A stretch of DNA of 34,795 bases from Seminavis robusta (taxonomy: Eukaryota > Bacillariophyta > Bacillariophyceae > Naviculales > Naviculaceae), in assembly GCA_903772945.1 (NCBI GenBank), contig CAICTM010001184.1, positions 1 through 34,795 on the forward strand. Direction: 5' to 3'. Position numbers and translations under genes: made by a program. Positions 20,753 to 29,101 of this stretch are shown here, in pieces (the stretch's first letter is position 1; every line of letters begins with the position of its first letter). The notes beneath the pieces are model-generated. The model did not search any database and had not been told where the DNA came from. It saw only the letters and a program-made list of their open reading frames with translations.

Positions 20753-21580
20753 ATGACACAGCTTGGATGGAGCCAAGAGGAGTTCAATGAAGAGGCCCAG
20801 AGGCTGGTCTCTGCTCTAAAGGGTTTGCAGAAGTCAAGCTCAGCGTCTCAAGAATTTCTAAGGGATTGGCTGTTGGAGGTGGATGCCAAGGTTGGACACC
20901 ATGGTGGCTTCTTTCTGAAGCATCCATCTGTGACACGAATTATTGTGTGCGTGGGCCATCAGGAGACCACAGAAACAGAAGAAGAAGACCACCCTGAAGA
21001 AAAAGAGGACGCCTTTTGTGATGACACAATACTACAAGATGACGCAGAAGTCATGGCAGAGCCTATCGCCGTTGATACTGGTATTGACGGTAAATCCAGA
21101 TACCATTCCGATCATTCATCGTCCTCAGTACTATGCGAGACACGGTGGCATTTCAGCATTGTCTACAGCAACACATGGAAAGCTCCAATTTTGTACTTTA
21201 CAGTGGAAAACATGAGTGACAATTTTAGTCCATGCCCTCGATCGGACGTCCTCCAAATCCTAACGACATTCAGCCACTACAACCGCGTGGAGGATGCCTG
21301 GGAGTTTTTGTCTCATGAAGAGCACCCCATTTCTCGGATTCCATCCTTTTTCCTCCATCCCTGTCAGACTTTGGAACGGTTGCAGACACTGCTTAAAATG
21401 CAATCTACTACGAATGGTACAAACAATGGTAATGCTGACAGCTACGACTGCCGCCTGTTGAGTTGGTTGTCCATGATTTTGCCGAGTGTTGGATACTCGT
21501 TTCCATCCAATCTCTTTCAGGAACTGCAAGAGCAACTCAGTCTTCCATCTAAGGAGCAACCGCAAGGGGATCCGAGTTAG
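20753..21580 (+). CDS. ATG10: ATG10, E2-like enzyme of the ATG12 conjugation system
   Basis: A single exon of 275 residues from the first in-frame ATG (20753). The C-terminal half matches the Atg3/Atg10 E2-like fold. W-H-F-S-I-V-Y-S begins the core sheet, followed by A-P-I-L-Y-F-T-V-E. The active-site motif is F-F-L-H-P-C-Q-T, with catalytic Cys204. After it come L-L-S-W-L-S-M-I-L-P-S-V-G-Y. The short size, absence of an Atg3 flexible region and the W-L-S-x-x-x-P-x-V-G ending favour Atg10 over Atg3. It would pass ATG12 to ATG5 in the cytosol during autophagosome formation. An acidic insert (about residues 70-105, E/D-rich) separates the N-terminal helix from the core. Neighbours are not functionally related. 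Confidence 0.88.
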   Translation: MTQLGWSQEEFNEEAQRLVSALKGLQKSSSASQEFLRDWLLEVDAKVGHHGGFFLKHPSVTRIIVCVGHQETTETEEEDHPEEKEDAFCDDTILQDDAEVMAEPIAVDTGIDGKSRYHSDHSSSSVLCETRWHFSIVYSNTWKAPILYFTVENMSDNFSPCPRSDVLQILTTFSHYNRVEDAWEFLSHEEHPISRIPSFFLHPCQTLERLQTLLKMQSTTNGTNNGNADSYDCRLLSWLSMILPSVGYSFPSNLFQELQEQLSLPSKEQPQGDPS

Positions 21581-22181
21581 CTGCGTAGAGCTTAAACCCC
21601 AGCTAACGACATTTTAGAGAATGGTTTTCTGAATGATCAATACACTGGCACAAGGCAGCAAATACGCACTAGTTATAGCTAGCTGGGTTTCCTTTGAGGG
21701 CTTGTCTTTGCCTTGACTGCCTACCGGTGTCAAATCCCCCAATCTGCCATGTAGCTTTTTCGTTTCCGATGTTTATGGCTGGAAGCTAGGAAGGGGCTCC
21801 AGCGTGCCATACCAATGCGCCTTCTACCGTTCTCTTTCTGCTCCAAAACTCAGAGAGTCAACCATTCCATCCCTTTGGCTGTGTATTGATCCTAATATCG
21901 ATTGGCTGAATTATTCATGAGGTAGTCAGATCGTGGAGAACGACGCGCGCGGGGTCGTGCGTTCTATCCGAGATTTGATTCGATTCATTGGCTGAACGGA
22001 ACGACATCCATCGTGCAGTTCAGATGTTCAGATCCTTGTGGTTGGCGAACACACCTACTAGCTCTAGTACGGTACGTACCGGTACCGTTCCATCGTGGCG
22101 ACGGAGCCGACAAATCGAGCAACATTCGTACCGTGCACCCATCTCTAGCCAGCAGCCAGTTCCTACTCGAGCGCTCCGACC
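21581..22181. other. Intergenic region
   Basis: No gene is seen. A GGTACC-type palindromic cluster (TACGGTACGTACCGGTACCG) lies at 22068-22087. The rest is unremarkable. Confidence 0.45.
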
Positions 22182-23732
22182 ATGCCCATGCCCAGTCCAT
22201 CCGGTAAAGACGCCTCGATCGAGGCAACAAACACAGTGGATACCGCCGCGTCAACTGTTGGGGAATCGCCACCTACCAAGTCCACCAGCTACAAATTCGA
22301 AACGCCCGCTCCCATCAAGCAACTGTTCAAGAATGCTGGTTACTCTCCACCAGAAGACTTCGAAACTGGGCGGGAGTTGCCAACCCCTGCTGCAGCCCAA
22401 CAAGTCTACGAGTACTATCAAGTGCATTCGAATTCACCGGCTTGGGGAGACGTTCCAGCAACAAGCAAAACTTGTCTGGCTGAACATCCGGGGCCATGAC
22501 GATTTGCTAGTGGCTAATTCGGGAACAATATTGAAAAATATTCCCTCCAATTATGAGGTTAAGACAGAGATTGACTTGATCACGCATGCTCTCGACCCAA
22601 GCACTCCAATTGGAAGCCGTCTTGCTCGAGTGATGCAACAAGGAGGAGAAAAGTCGACGAGCGAGTTGAAAGACGACGTGCAGCAGCTCGAGACTGTTCT
22701 TGAGAACTACCAGCATTGGAAGGACCCACAGTTAGCCCCGACTATATTCAACGGAGGCTTTAAGAAGCAAGTGCATCTACCGAATTCAGGCCGACAACTC
22801 CTCGTTGTGCTACTTGATTGCTCCCTCCTCGGCGGTATTCTACTGCTTTTCTGAGCCTGAGCGCCCATTGTTCGAGTTAAGCTACGTTGTGAACATCAAC
22901 AAGTACGTGCGCAACATCTTTCACAGTGACCGTTCTTTCACGTATATCTTCCTTGGTGCTGGTCGGGCCACGCGCTGTTCGACTTTCTCGAAGCGTGGAA
23001 CGTGGGGAAACTAGAGCATGATCTCACAATCAAAACCAAACTGGGGAACCAAATTTACGAGGACGATCCGGGCCGGTTGTACGTTGATCTCAGGGATACG
23101 CTCCACCATTATGGGCCGGCAGTGGTGGGATCAGGGTGTTTCAGGAGTTGTTGGACCGTCCAGGGCAAGTGGAATGGAGTGGATCGTTTTGGGAGAAGAC
23201 AGAGCTGGACAAGAAAAAGCATCCGCATGACGGCCATTCCCTCCTCATGGTCGGCGTCCGCCTCACACCAAACGAGGACGGGGGAATTCAATTGCTTCTT
23301 CAGAACTCCTGGCCAAGCAGCATGTGGTTCATATTCGGCTTGGATCTCTTGCGCTCCATGGGGCAAGCATATGAACAGGTAACCTTCATTGCCGACAAGG
23401 TCGTTTATGGACCTGACCCAAAAGACGAGCACAGATTCCCAAAACAAGGGTACAAATTTGCGGGTCGAAATGCTGAATCCTGGTCTCCCACTGCATCAGA
23501 AACTTTGGAGGTGGTGGAGGATTTTGGCGACTTCGGGATGTCGGGAGGCCCACAGTCCGGTCCTTTCATCCACATGCCAAACTACACAATGGCTGATCAG
23601 GAGGGACTGGAGGATAAAGACATCACAAGTGGTAATTTCGTTGTTGAGTACCGGTACCACTGGTACGGTACAGGTACGAATGGTACCTGGTACCGGTACC
23701 GGTACTTGGCGACAAGCTTTGAAGCACCTTAG
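22182..23732 (+). pseudogene. Papain-like cysteine protease pseudogene with several frameshifts
   Basis: Starting at ATG 22182 (or 22188), a coherent protein can be followed only by changing frame near 22450-22500, 22805, 22970 and 23125. The last piece (to TAG at 23730-23732) has G-H-S-L-L-M-V-G-V and, about 20 residues on, Q-N-S-W-P. These are the His and Asn-Ser-Trp motifs of C1-type papain-like peptidases. A candidate catalytic Cys is the codon 22808-22810 (V-C-Y-L-I-A-P-S-S-A-V), exactly at a frame junction, so it is uncertain. The N-terminal ~100 residues are Pro/Ser/Thr-rich. The last ~30 residues are encoded by GGTACC repeats and rich in Y, R, G and T. With four or more breaks a functional product is unlikely, though unrecognised introns cannot be fully excluded. 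Confidence 0.65.
23648..23707. repeat. GGTACC/ACCGGT palindromic repeat cluster
   Basis: About 60 bp made of GGTACC, ACCGGT and GGTACG units (for example TGGTACCGGTACCGGTAC). Nearly every segment is self-complementary and could fold back. It forms the 3' coding end of the protease pseudogene. Confidence 0.9.
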
Positions 23733-23786
23733 CCCCAACCCTCATGCAGTGACTCTGACTCAGCTCAGAGATCCAGCCGAATTTAT

Positions 23787-23818
23787 TCGATCGAGTCGAA
23801 TCGATTCGACTCAATCGA
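23787..23818. repeat. 32-bp palindrome with one mismatched pair
   Basis: The inner 20 bp, GAGTCGAATCGATTCGACTC (23793-23812), is a perfect palindrome. It extends by five more paired bases on each side across one C/A mismatch. It starts 55 bp after the stop of the protease pseudogene. Its function is unknown; it could form a cruciform or an RNA hairpin. Confidence 0.9.
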
Positions 23819-24155
23819 CTACCAAAGTACGCAACACGCTCGAAGTCTGTTGGCACCTTCGGAAAACATGGGCGTTGTGCCTTTGTTTTTACTTTTGTGT
23901 TCCGGTGGAAAAGTAATAGACAAGCAGCAAGCAGTCTAACTTGTTTTCGTTCCATTGTGTCGCTGCATTTGTTGCCAGTACTTGAGTTTCCAAGCATCAT
24001 CCGTCCCTCGTTGCTCTTGCCATTGCCCATCTTCAAAACAGGCAACCAGCTAAAATTCAGAAGACACACACCGGAACTTTTAAAAAATTTCTCCACCAGT
24101 AAAAGATTCCATCAACTTTTTAGTGACACTCTAGCTATAGTAGACCAGCAGCAAG

Positions 24156-25248
24156 ATGTCCAGCAAGCTCCCGTCCGAATCAGCCATTCAAGTCATGAAA
24201 TACAATGATCTGCGCAAGGAGTGTCGTTTGGCTGGTGTGGACACTACCGGAAAATCTGGAGCTCTCCGTGATCGCCTTGTGAAATTGTGGAAGAACAAAC
24301 GAGCGGAAGAAGCCGACAAGAAAGACTCCGCAAGACGCCTCCGACACAAGAGAGAGCGCGAAGATGAGACTAGTGGTGGTGGCGGAAACAACAATGGAAA
24401 TAGCGCTTCCAAGCGTTTCAAGAAATCCGCGGCAGATGATTTGATCTGTCCCATCACTCGAGATTTGCCATGGGAACCTGTCACCGCGGAGGACGGACGT
24501 GTCTATGAACGATCGGGTAAGTTGGTCTGGCACCGAACAAATTTTCACTGTGATTCTCTGCCTCACGTTTTCCCTGTATTGGTATTCTATTGTAGCCATT
24601 GAACAGTATGTGAAACAGCAAAAATCTGCGGGTCAACCCATCAAATCACCCGTCACCAACGAGCCCATTGGGGAACGGCTTGTGCCACTACACCAGCACC
24701 GAAGCTTGATTGAAACTCTAATTGAGAGTCAAGTCATTGATGGAGACCTTGCCGCCTCTTGGAACAAACGAGTTGATGAAGCCAAGAAGATGCAACAACT
24801 CCTGGACCGGGCCCGTGGTGGCGACAAGAAGGCTATGTTTGATCTAGGATATTACTACAAGAAGGGTCTCAATGGTTTCAAACAGGACCTCGAGCAGGCA
24901 TTCTCGTGGTATCAACGAGCTCACGAGGCTGGGTGTGTTCGCTCAACGGCGTGCCTCGGTTTTGCCTATTTCTACGGAAGAGGCGTACCCAAGGACCAAA
25001 AGACCGGGATCATGTTCATCACCATGGCTGCCGCTCAAGGTTCTGACTTTGGTGCCTATGAGCTTGGAATGAAGTTGGCTATAGGACGAGGGCTCCCTGT
25101 CAACAAGAAAGAAGCAATCCGCTGGCTCCGAACGTGTCTCAGTGGCAGCTGTCAGCACCAGCACTTGACGCAAATGGGAAAGGATGAAGCTCGGAGCAAG
25201 CTCAATGACCTCTTGAACACTGCGTCTGCTGTAGAAATTAGTGATTGA
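24156..25248 (+). CDS. SAP domain, U-box and Sel1-repeat protein, probable E3 ubiquitin ligase
   Basis: Two exons, 24156-24516 and 24596-25248, with a 79-bp intron (GTAAGT...TTGTAG, phase 1), give 337 residues. The intron splits the U-box; the join restores V-Y-E-R-S-A-I-E-Q-Y, a classic U-box core. Residues about 10-46 form a SAP motif (M-K-Y-N-D-L-R-K-E-C-R-L-A-G-V then G-A-L-R-D-R-L), normally DNA- or RNA-binding. Next is a Lys/Arg-rich, possibly nuclear-localising stretch, a Gly/Asn linker, and the U-box from D-L-I-C-P-I-T to about 165. Sel1-like repeats follow (A-M-F-D-L-G-Y-Y-Y, A-C-L-G-F-A-Y-F-Y-G-R-G-V, A-Y-E-L-G-M-K-L-A), which usually bind partners. A nuclear or chromatin-associated ubiquitin ligase is the natural inference; the substrate is unknown. 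Confidence 0.88.
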
Positions 25249-25984
25249 TTTAGTTCCCATGTACTGTATACTTAAAGTTTCTGTTTTTAAAGCTGTACTG
25301 TAGAGTTGATCTTGAATCCATTTGCCAGACAAGGCTACCACGGCATTCAGAAGATGTTATTTCGCAAGCGTGCGACCTGCGAGTCCTCCTCCTGTCTGCC
25401 GTATCTTCATGCAGTGCTGGAATCTCGTCCATGGAATGCTGGAAGCCACCTTATTAGTGAAATTCGGCTCGTAAAAGTGGATCGGTACAAGTATAGCTGC
25501 ATCAACGACAAATTAGGCGGTAGACGGATAAGCTAACAGTTTTGAAGCAGCGAAACGAAAGAATCAAGACACCTTACCAGGTACCGGTACTGACCTCTCG
25601 GCAGCTTCACCAGCTCCAGATATGGTACCGTACCGGTACGGTATTCTTCGGGTATCGAGACAGTCAACCGAGGTGCAAGCACCAAACTCCGTTTGCCGCC
25701 AGCACCACTACAGTCCGAGTACTAGTAATCAATTTTTGTTTCACAAAGTAGTGCTGTAGTCTCTAGAGTTTTAAAATGAGGCAAGTAGTGTTGGTTGTTT
25801 TGCTGGCCTCCCGATGGGTGAATCGAAAGAACCTGGCAATGTTCATTAGATCGAACAGAGCAGCGGCAAACAGTCAATCTTCAAAATTGGAAAGGATTTG
25901 CAGGTACAGACAGACCGCAGAGAGCCTGTTGGTTGGTTTTCATGGGAGTGTTGCAAATGATGGCAGATATTTGTCACACATCCC
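25249..25984. other. Convergent intergenic region with GGTACC repeats
   Basis: No gene is seen. Palindromic GGTACCGGTAC units lie at 25578-25592 and TGGTACCGTACCGGTACGG at 25623-25641. The right part should be 3' UTR of the minus-strand selenoprotein gene, whose SECIS follows at 25990-26065. Confidence 0.5.
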
Positions 25985-25989
25985 AAAGA

Positions 25990-26065
25990 ACACCTGGTGG
26001 ACCTTTTTCTTCGGCTGCGAAAGAATGTCCTTCCTTCGCAACGTCATTACGACCCTTTCCCTTTT
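25990..26065 (-). promoter_or_regulatory. SECIS element for the selenoprotein gene at 26206-27050
   Basis: On the minus strand, 160 bases after the stop codon, ATGAC (26047-26043) is followed by GTTGCGAAGG. This pairs over about 10 bp, including G-U wobbles, with the arm ending TTCGCAGC (26021-26014), and then comes CGAA (26013-26010). The TGAC/CGAA pair supplies the tandem G-A quartet of a eukaryotic SECIS. Two adenines (26032-26031) open the apical loop, as required for form I. The 5' core ATGACGTTG recurs in the SECIS candidates of both other cluster genes. Confidence 0.85.
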
Positions 26066-26205
26066 TTCTGATTGTTGTGTGTTTTGCCAATTTCGCTCTG
26101 TCATGATCCTGACCAAGTAGACCAAGCAAAAGCCGTCTCGGAAACAAACAACCCACTGTTCCATTTGGTTGTTGAATTTTGGATTGTAGGTTGTTTGTGT
26201 CGTCG

Positions 26206-27050
26206 CTATAACTCGTCCTTGGCTGGTTTTTGTTGTTGATGATGCGTTTTCTTAAGGACCAGACACGCCTTCATCAAGTCCAGACCTTGTTGGAGTTCCT
26301 TTTTGTTTTTTTCCTTTTCTGCATTTCCTTTGGAGTATTTGTCTCTGAGGTTGTTGACGAATTTATCCTTCTCTCCTTCCAATCTGGCAGTGGTTTTCTC
26401 CACTCTTTCAATTTCCTGGTTCAACTTTGGCAATCCCATATGGATCAAATCCTCAATACTCTGTCGTTTGGAAAATTCGCACAACTGTGGATTGCTCACA
26501 CTACAGAGTGGTCCCGCCATTAAGTCGTCTTCGACGACTTCTCGAAACTCGTCCAAGTCTCGTGCTCCCTGATAGTCTTGTAGATTGATAATGTCTCCGT
26601 ATTTGAGTGTTGGATAGCTCGTGACACCAAATTGCAAACAAAGATTTCTAGAGTGTTCCTTGGTGCAATCAATCTTTCCAATCAAAACGTCGTCCTCGTC
26701 GTCCACTTCGTCCGCCAATAACGCCCAATCTTCTGCCATCAGGACGCAGTGTCCTCACATGGGGTCGTACTACGCACAAAAAAACACAAAAAAGGGAATG
26801 AATTGGCATGTACTGATAGGACACAAGTCGAGCACACACATCCATCTATCCATGTTCTTACAAACTTGAGAAAGACGCGTTTGTTGACGGTCTTTTCGAA
26901 AAAGTCAGCCTCAGTGAGCTTCACGACGGCCGAATCATCATCTTCACTAGAATCCGAGAGTCCAAAGTCGTCATAGTCATCCTCCGCATTCACAACAGTG
27001 CTGGCAGAAGCCCAAAGGGCAAGAGTATTCCAAAGCAGCTTCGTCTTCAT
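26206..27050 (-). CDS. ER thioredoxin/PDI-like selenoprotein, paralogue A (UGHC site, KDEL)
   Basis: Two exons, 27050-26862 and 26769-26206, with a 92-bp GT-AG intron (phase 0), give 250 residues if TGA at 26757-26755 is read as selenocysteine. A signal peptide (M-K-T-K-L-L-W-N ... V-V-N-A) is followed by a very acidic stretch, then F-L-K-F-Y-D-P-M-U-G-H-C with Sec68 at the first Cys of a PDI CGHC site. Supporting thioredoxin features are I-D-C-T and cis-Pro in S-Y-P-T-L-K-Y-G. Further Cys occur at L-C and in C-S-V-S-N-P-Q-L-C. The rest is a charged helical or coiled-coil tail ending KDEL, so the protein is kept in the ER. Thiol-disulfide exchange in the ER is inferred from the family. PDI-like selenoproteins are known in algae (for example the haptophyte Emiliania). 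A SECIS lies downstream. Divergent from paralogue B, 279 bp away. Confidence 0.9.
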
Positions 27051-27329
27051 GGTCGACACAATTGAAAACTTAACAAACCACTGAGCGAGAAAGAAGGAAG
27101 CGGAAGTGAGAGCGTTGTCGTGGGAAAAGGGAGATCTTTTCCTGCTTGACGCTTTGAAATTGAATGGCTAATTATTTCGATGATAATCCTAAGTATCCTT
27201 GTGGCTGTGAAGCCGTGACGCCGTGACAACCAGTCAAAACTGGGTGTCGAGAACAAGCTCGAGAACAGAACCACAGCCAAAACAGAACAACGCACAAATC
27301 AAGTCCAAGGACAACAAACCAGATTAACC
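27051..27329. promoter_or_regulatory. Divergent promoter region shared by selenoprotein genes A and B
   Basis: Only 279 bp separate the two start codons, so the two paralogues may share control elements. No TATA box or known operator is evident. Confidence 0.5.
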
Positions 27330-28168
27330 ATGAAGACGTTGAGCGCTCTTCTTCTAGTCAGCCTCTTGGCTAGTGCCTCCTCGGCCGCAGTGGAACTCAC
27401 ACCCGACAACTATGATGAATTGACGGCTGGAAAGACAGGTACGTAGCCTGCCAAGGTAGTACTGTAGGACTTGTATTCGATGCATTCGTCGTCTGACACA
27501 CTCGCCCTTTTGGTTGTGACAGTCTTTATCAAGTTCCTCGCGCCTTGGTAAGTCTTTGGCATGTGCCATGGTCTGTCTCGTGGTGTTGTCAGTATCCTTA
27601 CTTACATATTCTATTACAATTTTATGATAGGTGAGGCCACTGCACTAAAATGAAGCCCGATTGGGACAAACTGGCGAAACAGTTTGCCGGTTCGGACTCC
27701 CAATTGATTGCCGATGTCGACTGTACCGAAGACGGAGAAGATCTCTGCGAACAGCACGGCATTGAAGGATTCCCTACTCTCAAATGGGGAGATCCGGCCG
27801 ATCTGCAAGACTACGAAGGTGGTCGCGACTATGCGTCGCTCCTGGCATTTGCCGACGAGAACCTCAAACCACAGTGTTCGCCCGCCAATATCGACCTCTG
27901 CGATGACGAGAAAAAGGCGGAAATTGCCAAGTACATGGCCATGAAGGTGGAAGATTTGGAAGAGCAAATCGAGGAGAAGGAAGAGGCATTGGCGAAAATT
28001 GATTCCGATTTTGAACAATTCATTGAGGGATTACAAAAGTCGTACGAAGAAATGATGGAAAAAAATCAAGAAGAAAAGGAGGCCATCAAGAAATCTGGAT
28101 TGGGACTCATGAAGGCCGTACGAGCTGCCATGGCGGCCAAGGAAGGAGGTGGTAAGGACGAACTGTAG
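27330..28168 (+). CDS. ER thioredoxin/PDI-like selenoprotein, paralogue B (WUGHC site, KDEL)
   Basis: Three exons, 27330-27438, 27523-27547 (a 25-nt microexon) and 27631-28168, with introns of 84 and 83 bp (GTACGT...GACAG and GTAAGT...GATAG), give 223 residues with TGA at 27632-27634 read as Sec46. A signal peptide (M-K-T-L-S-A-L-L-L ... A-S-S-A) leads to E-L-T-P-D-N-Y-D-E-L and F-I-K-F-L-A-P-W-U-G-H-C-T-K-M, an almost canonical PDI a-domain in which A-P-W precedes the active site. V-D-C-T, G-F-P-T-L-K-W (cis-Pro) and C-S-P-A-N-I-D-L-C follow. The C-terminal ~75 residues are a charged coiled coil ending KDEL. Intron 2 splits the Trp codon directly before the Sec codon, phase 2, at the same place as paralogue C's only intron. 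A conventional call would start after the TGA at Met50 and lose the active site. Confidence 0.9.
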
Positions 28169-28374
28169 CTAGTACATTGGTGGTGGTGCGTGTTGCCGAG
28201 AAATGCCATTTTGGTTGTCCCACCAACATGGAACAAGAACATGGTGTGCCATGAATCAATAATCTACAGGATTTGCTGGGGTTTATTGATGAGACGAAAC
28301 AGCACAAAACGAACAATTCAATGGATGCTTCTTTCGTTATTTATTATCTACCCAACAACGCAAATCTGGCATGA

Positions 28375-28417
28375 ATGACGTTGCACTTTTTTCTCGTTTG
28401 ATTTCAGTGCGACTGAG
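28375..28417 (+). promoter_or_regulatory. Candidate SECIS for paralogue B, non-canonical apical loop
   Basis: ATGAC (28375-28379) is followed by GTTGCAC, which pairs with GTGCGAC (with one G-U wobble), and then TGAG (28414-28417). The TGAC/TGAG quartet and the 5' core ATGACGTTG match the other two elements. The apical side reads TTTTTTCTC where the conserved A-A (or C-C) should be, so it may be weak, use another base pair, or be decayed. It lies about 205 bases after the stop codon. Confidence 0.6.
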
Positions 28418-29101
28418 AAATGGCTACGGTGTGCTCCTTGGTTTCCGCGTCGTCCTGGTTCGCTTCATTTTCCAGGCAATTATGGAATCAAGGAGCATGG
28501 CCTCGCCGGTTTGCTTTTTGGGGGGGACGTTTGGTTGGATTGTTTGTTTAATCAGTGGCTGCTTTCGATTCACGTGTTCTTGAATGCTGTGGTGGGGGTT
28601 GCCGGATTGGTTTTTGGAGTGCAGGATGCGCGAGTTTGTGCGCCGTCCCCGATTCGATTCATACAACGAACAAAAGGTTGGATGAATCATTTTCTACATG
28701 TTTATAAAGAGTATCTTCTTCATAGATCTACTAGTAATTTGCGGGCTTGGACGCGTTCGTATGCAGGGTATCATCTTGGCCTACACATGGCCCATCACTA
28801 GGACAAACTCACACGAATGTGGGAAATCCAGCGCTGGGGCCAACGGTTGTGGTCAACCATGTGCAGGGGCAACCGGTTGTGATATCACCAGTTCGTGGCT
28901 TTCGAAAGAACCTCGTAGCCTGGCGTGATTCCCTGCTAATGCCTACACCTGGTATCGGCATTTTTCGTACCAGTCGAGTCTGGGGGAGAATTGCCGCTAC
29001 GGTCAGTACCTAAGATTGGCCGCAACCAGGGGGCTGGTGTAGCTTCTACGGCGACAGTCGTGACGAGGCAGATGCAAGGGAAATGGGACACATTCGAGTA
29101 G
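28418..29101. other. Convergent intergenic region
   Basis: No gene is seen between the paralogue B SECIS and the stop of the GPI-like gene. There are no striking repeats. Confidence 0.5.

Noticed and set aside
28251..28294. Alternative SECIS for gene B: ATGA, stem ATCAATAA/TTATTGAT, then GAGA
   Set aside because: The stem is good, but A-A does not fall at the apical loop and it lacks the ATGACGTTG core shared with A and C. The 28375 element is the better candidate.
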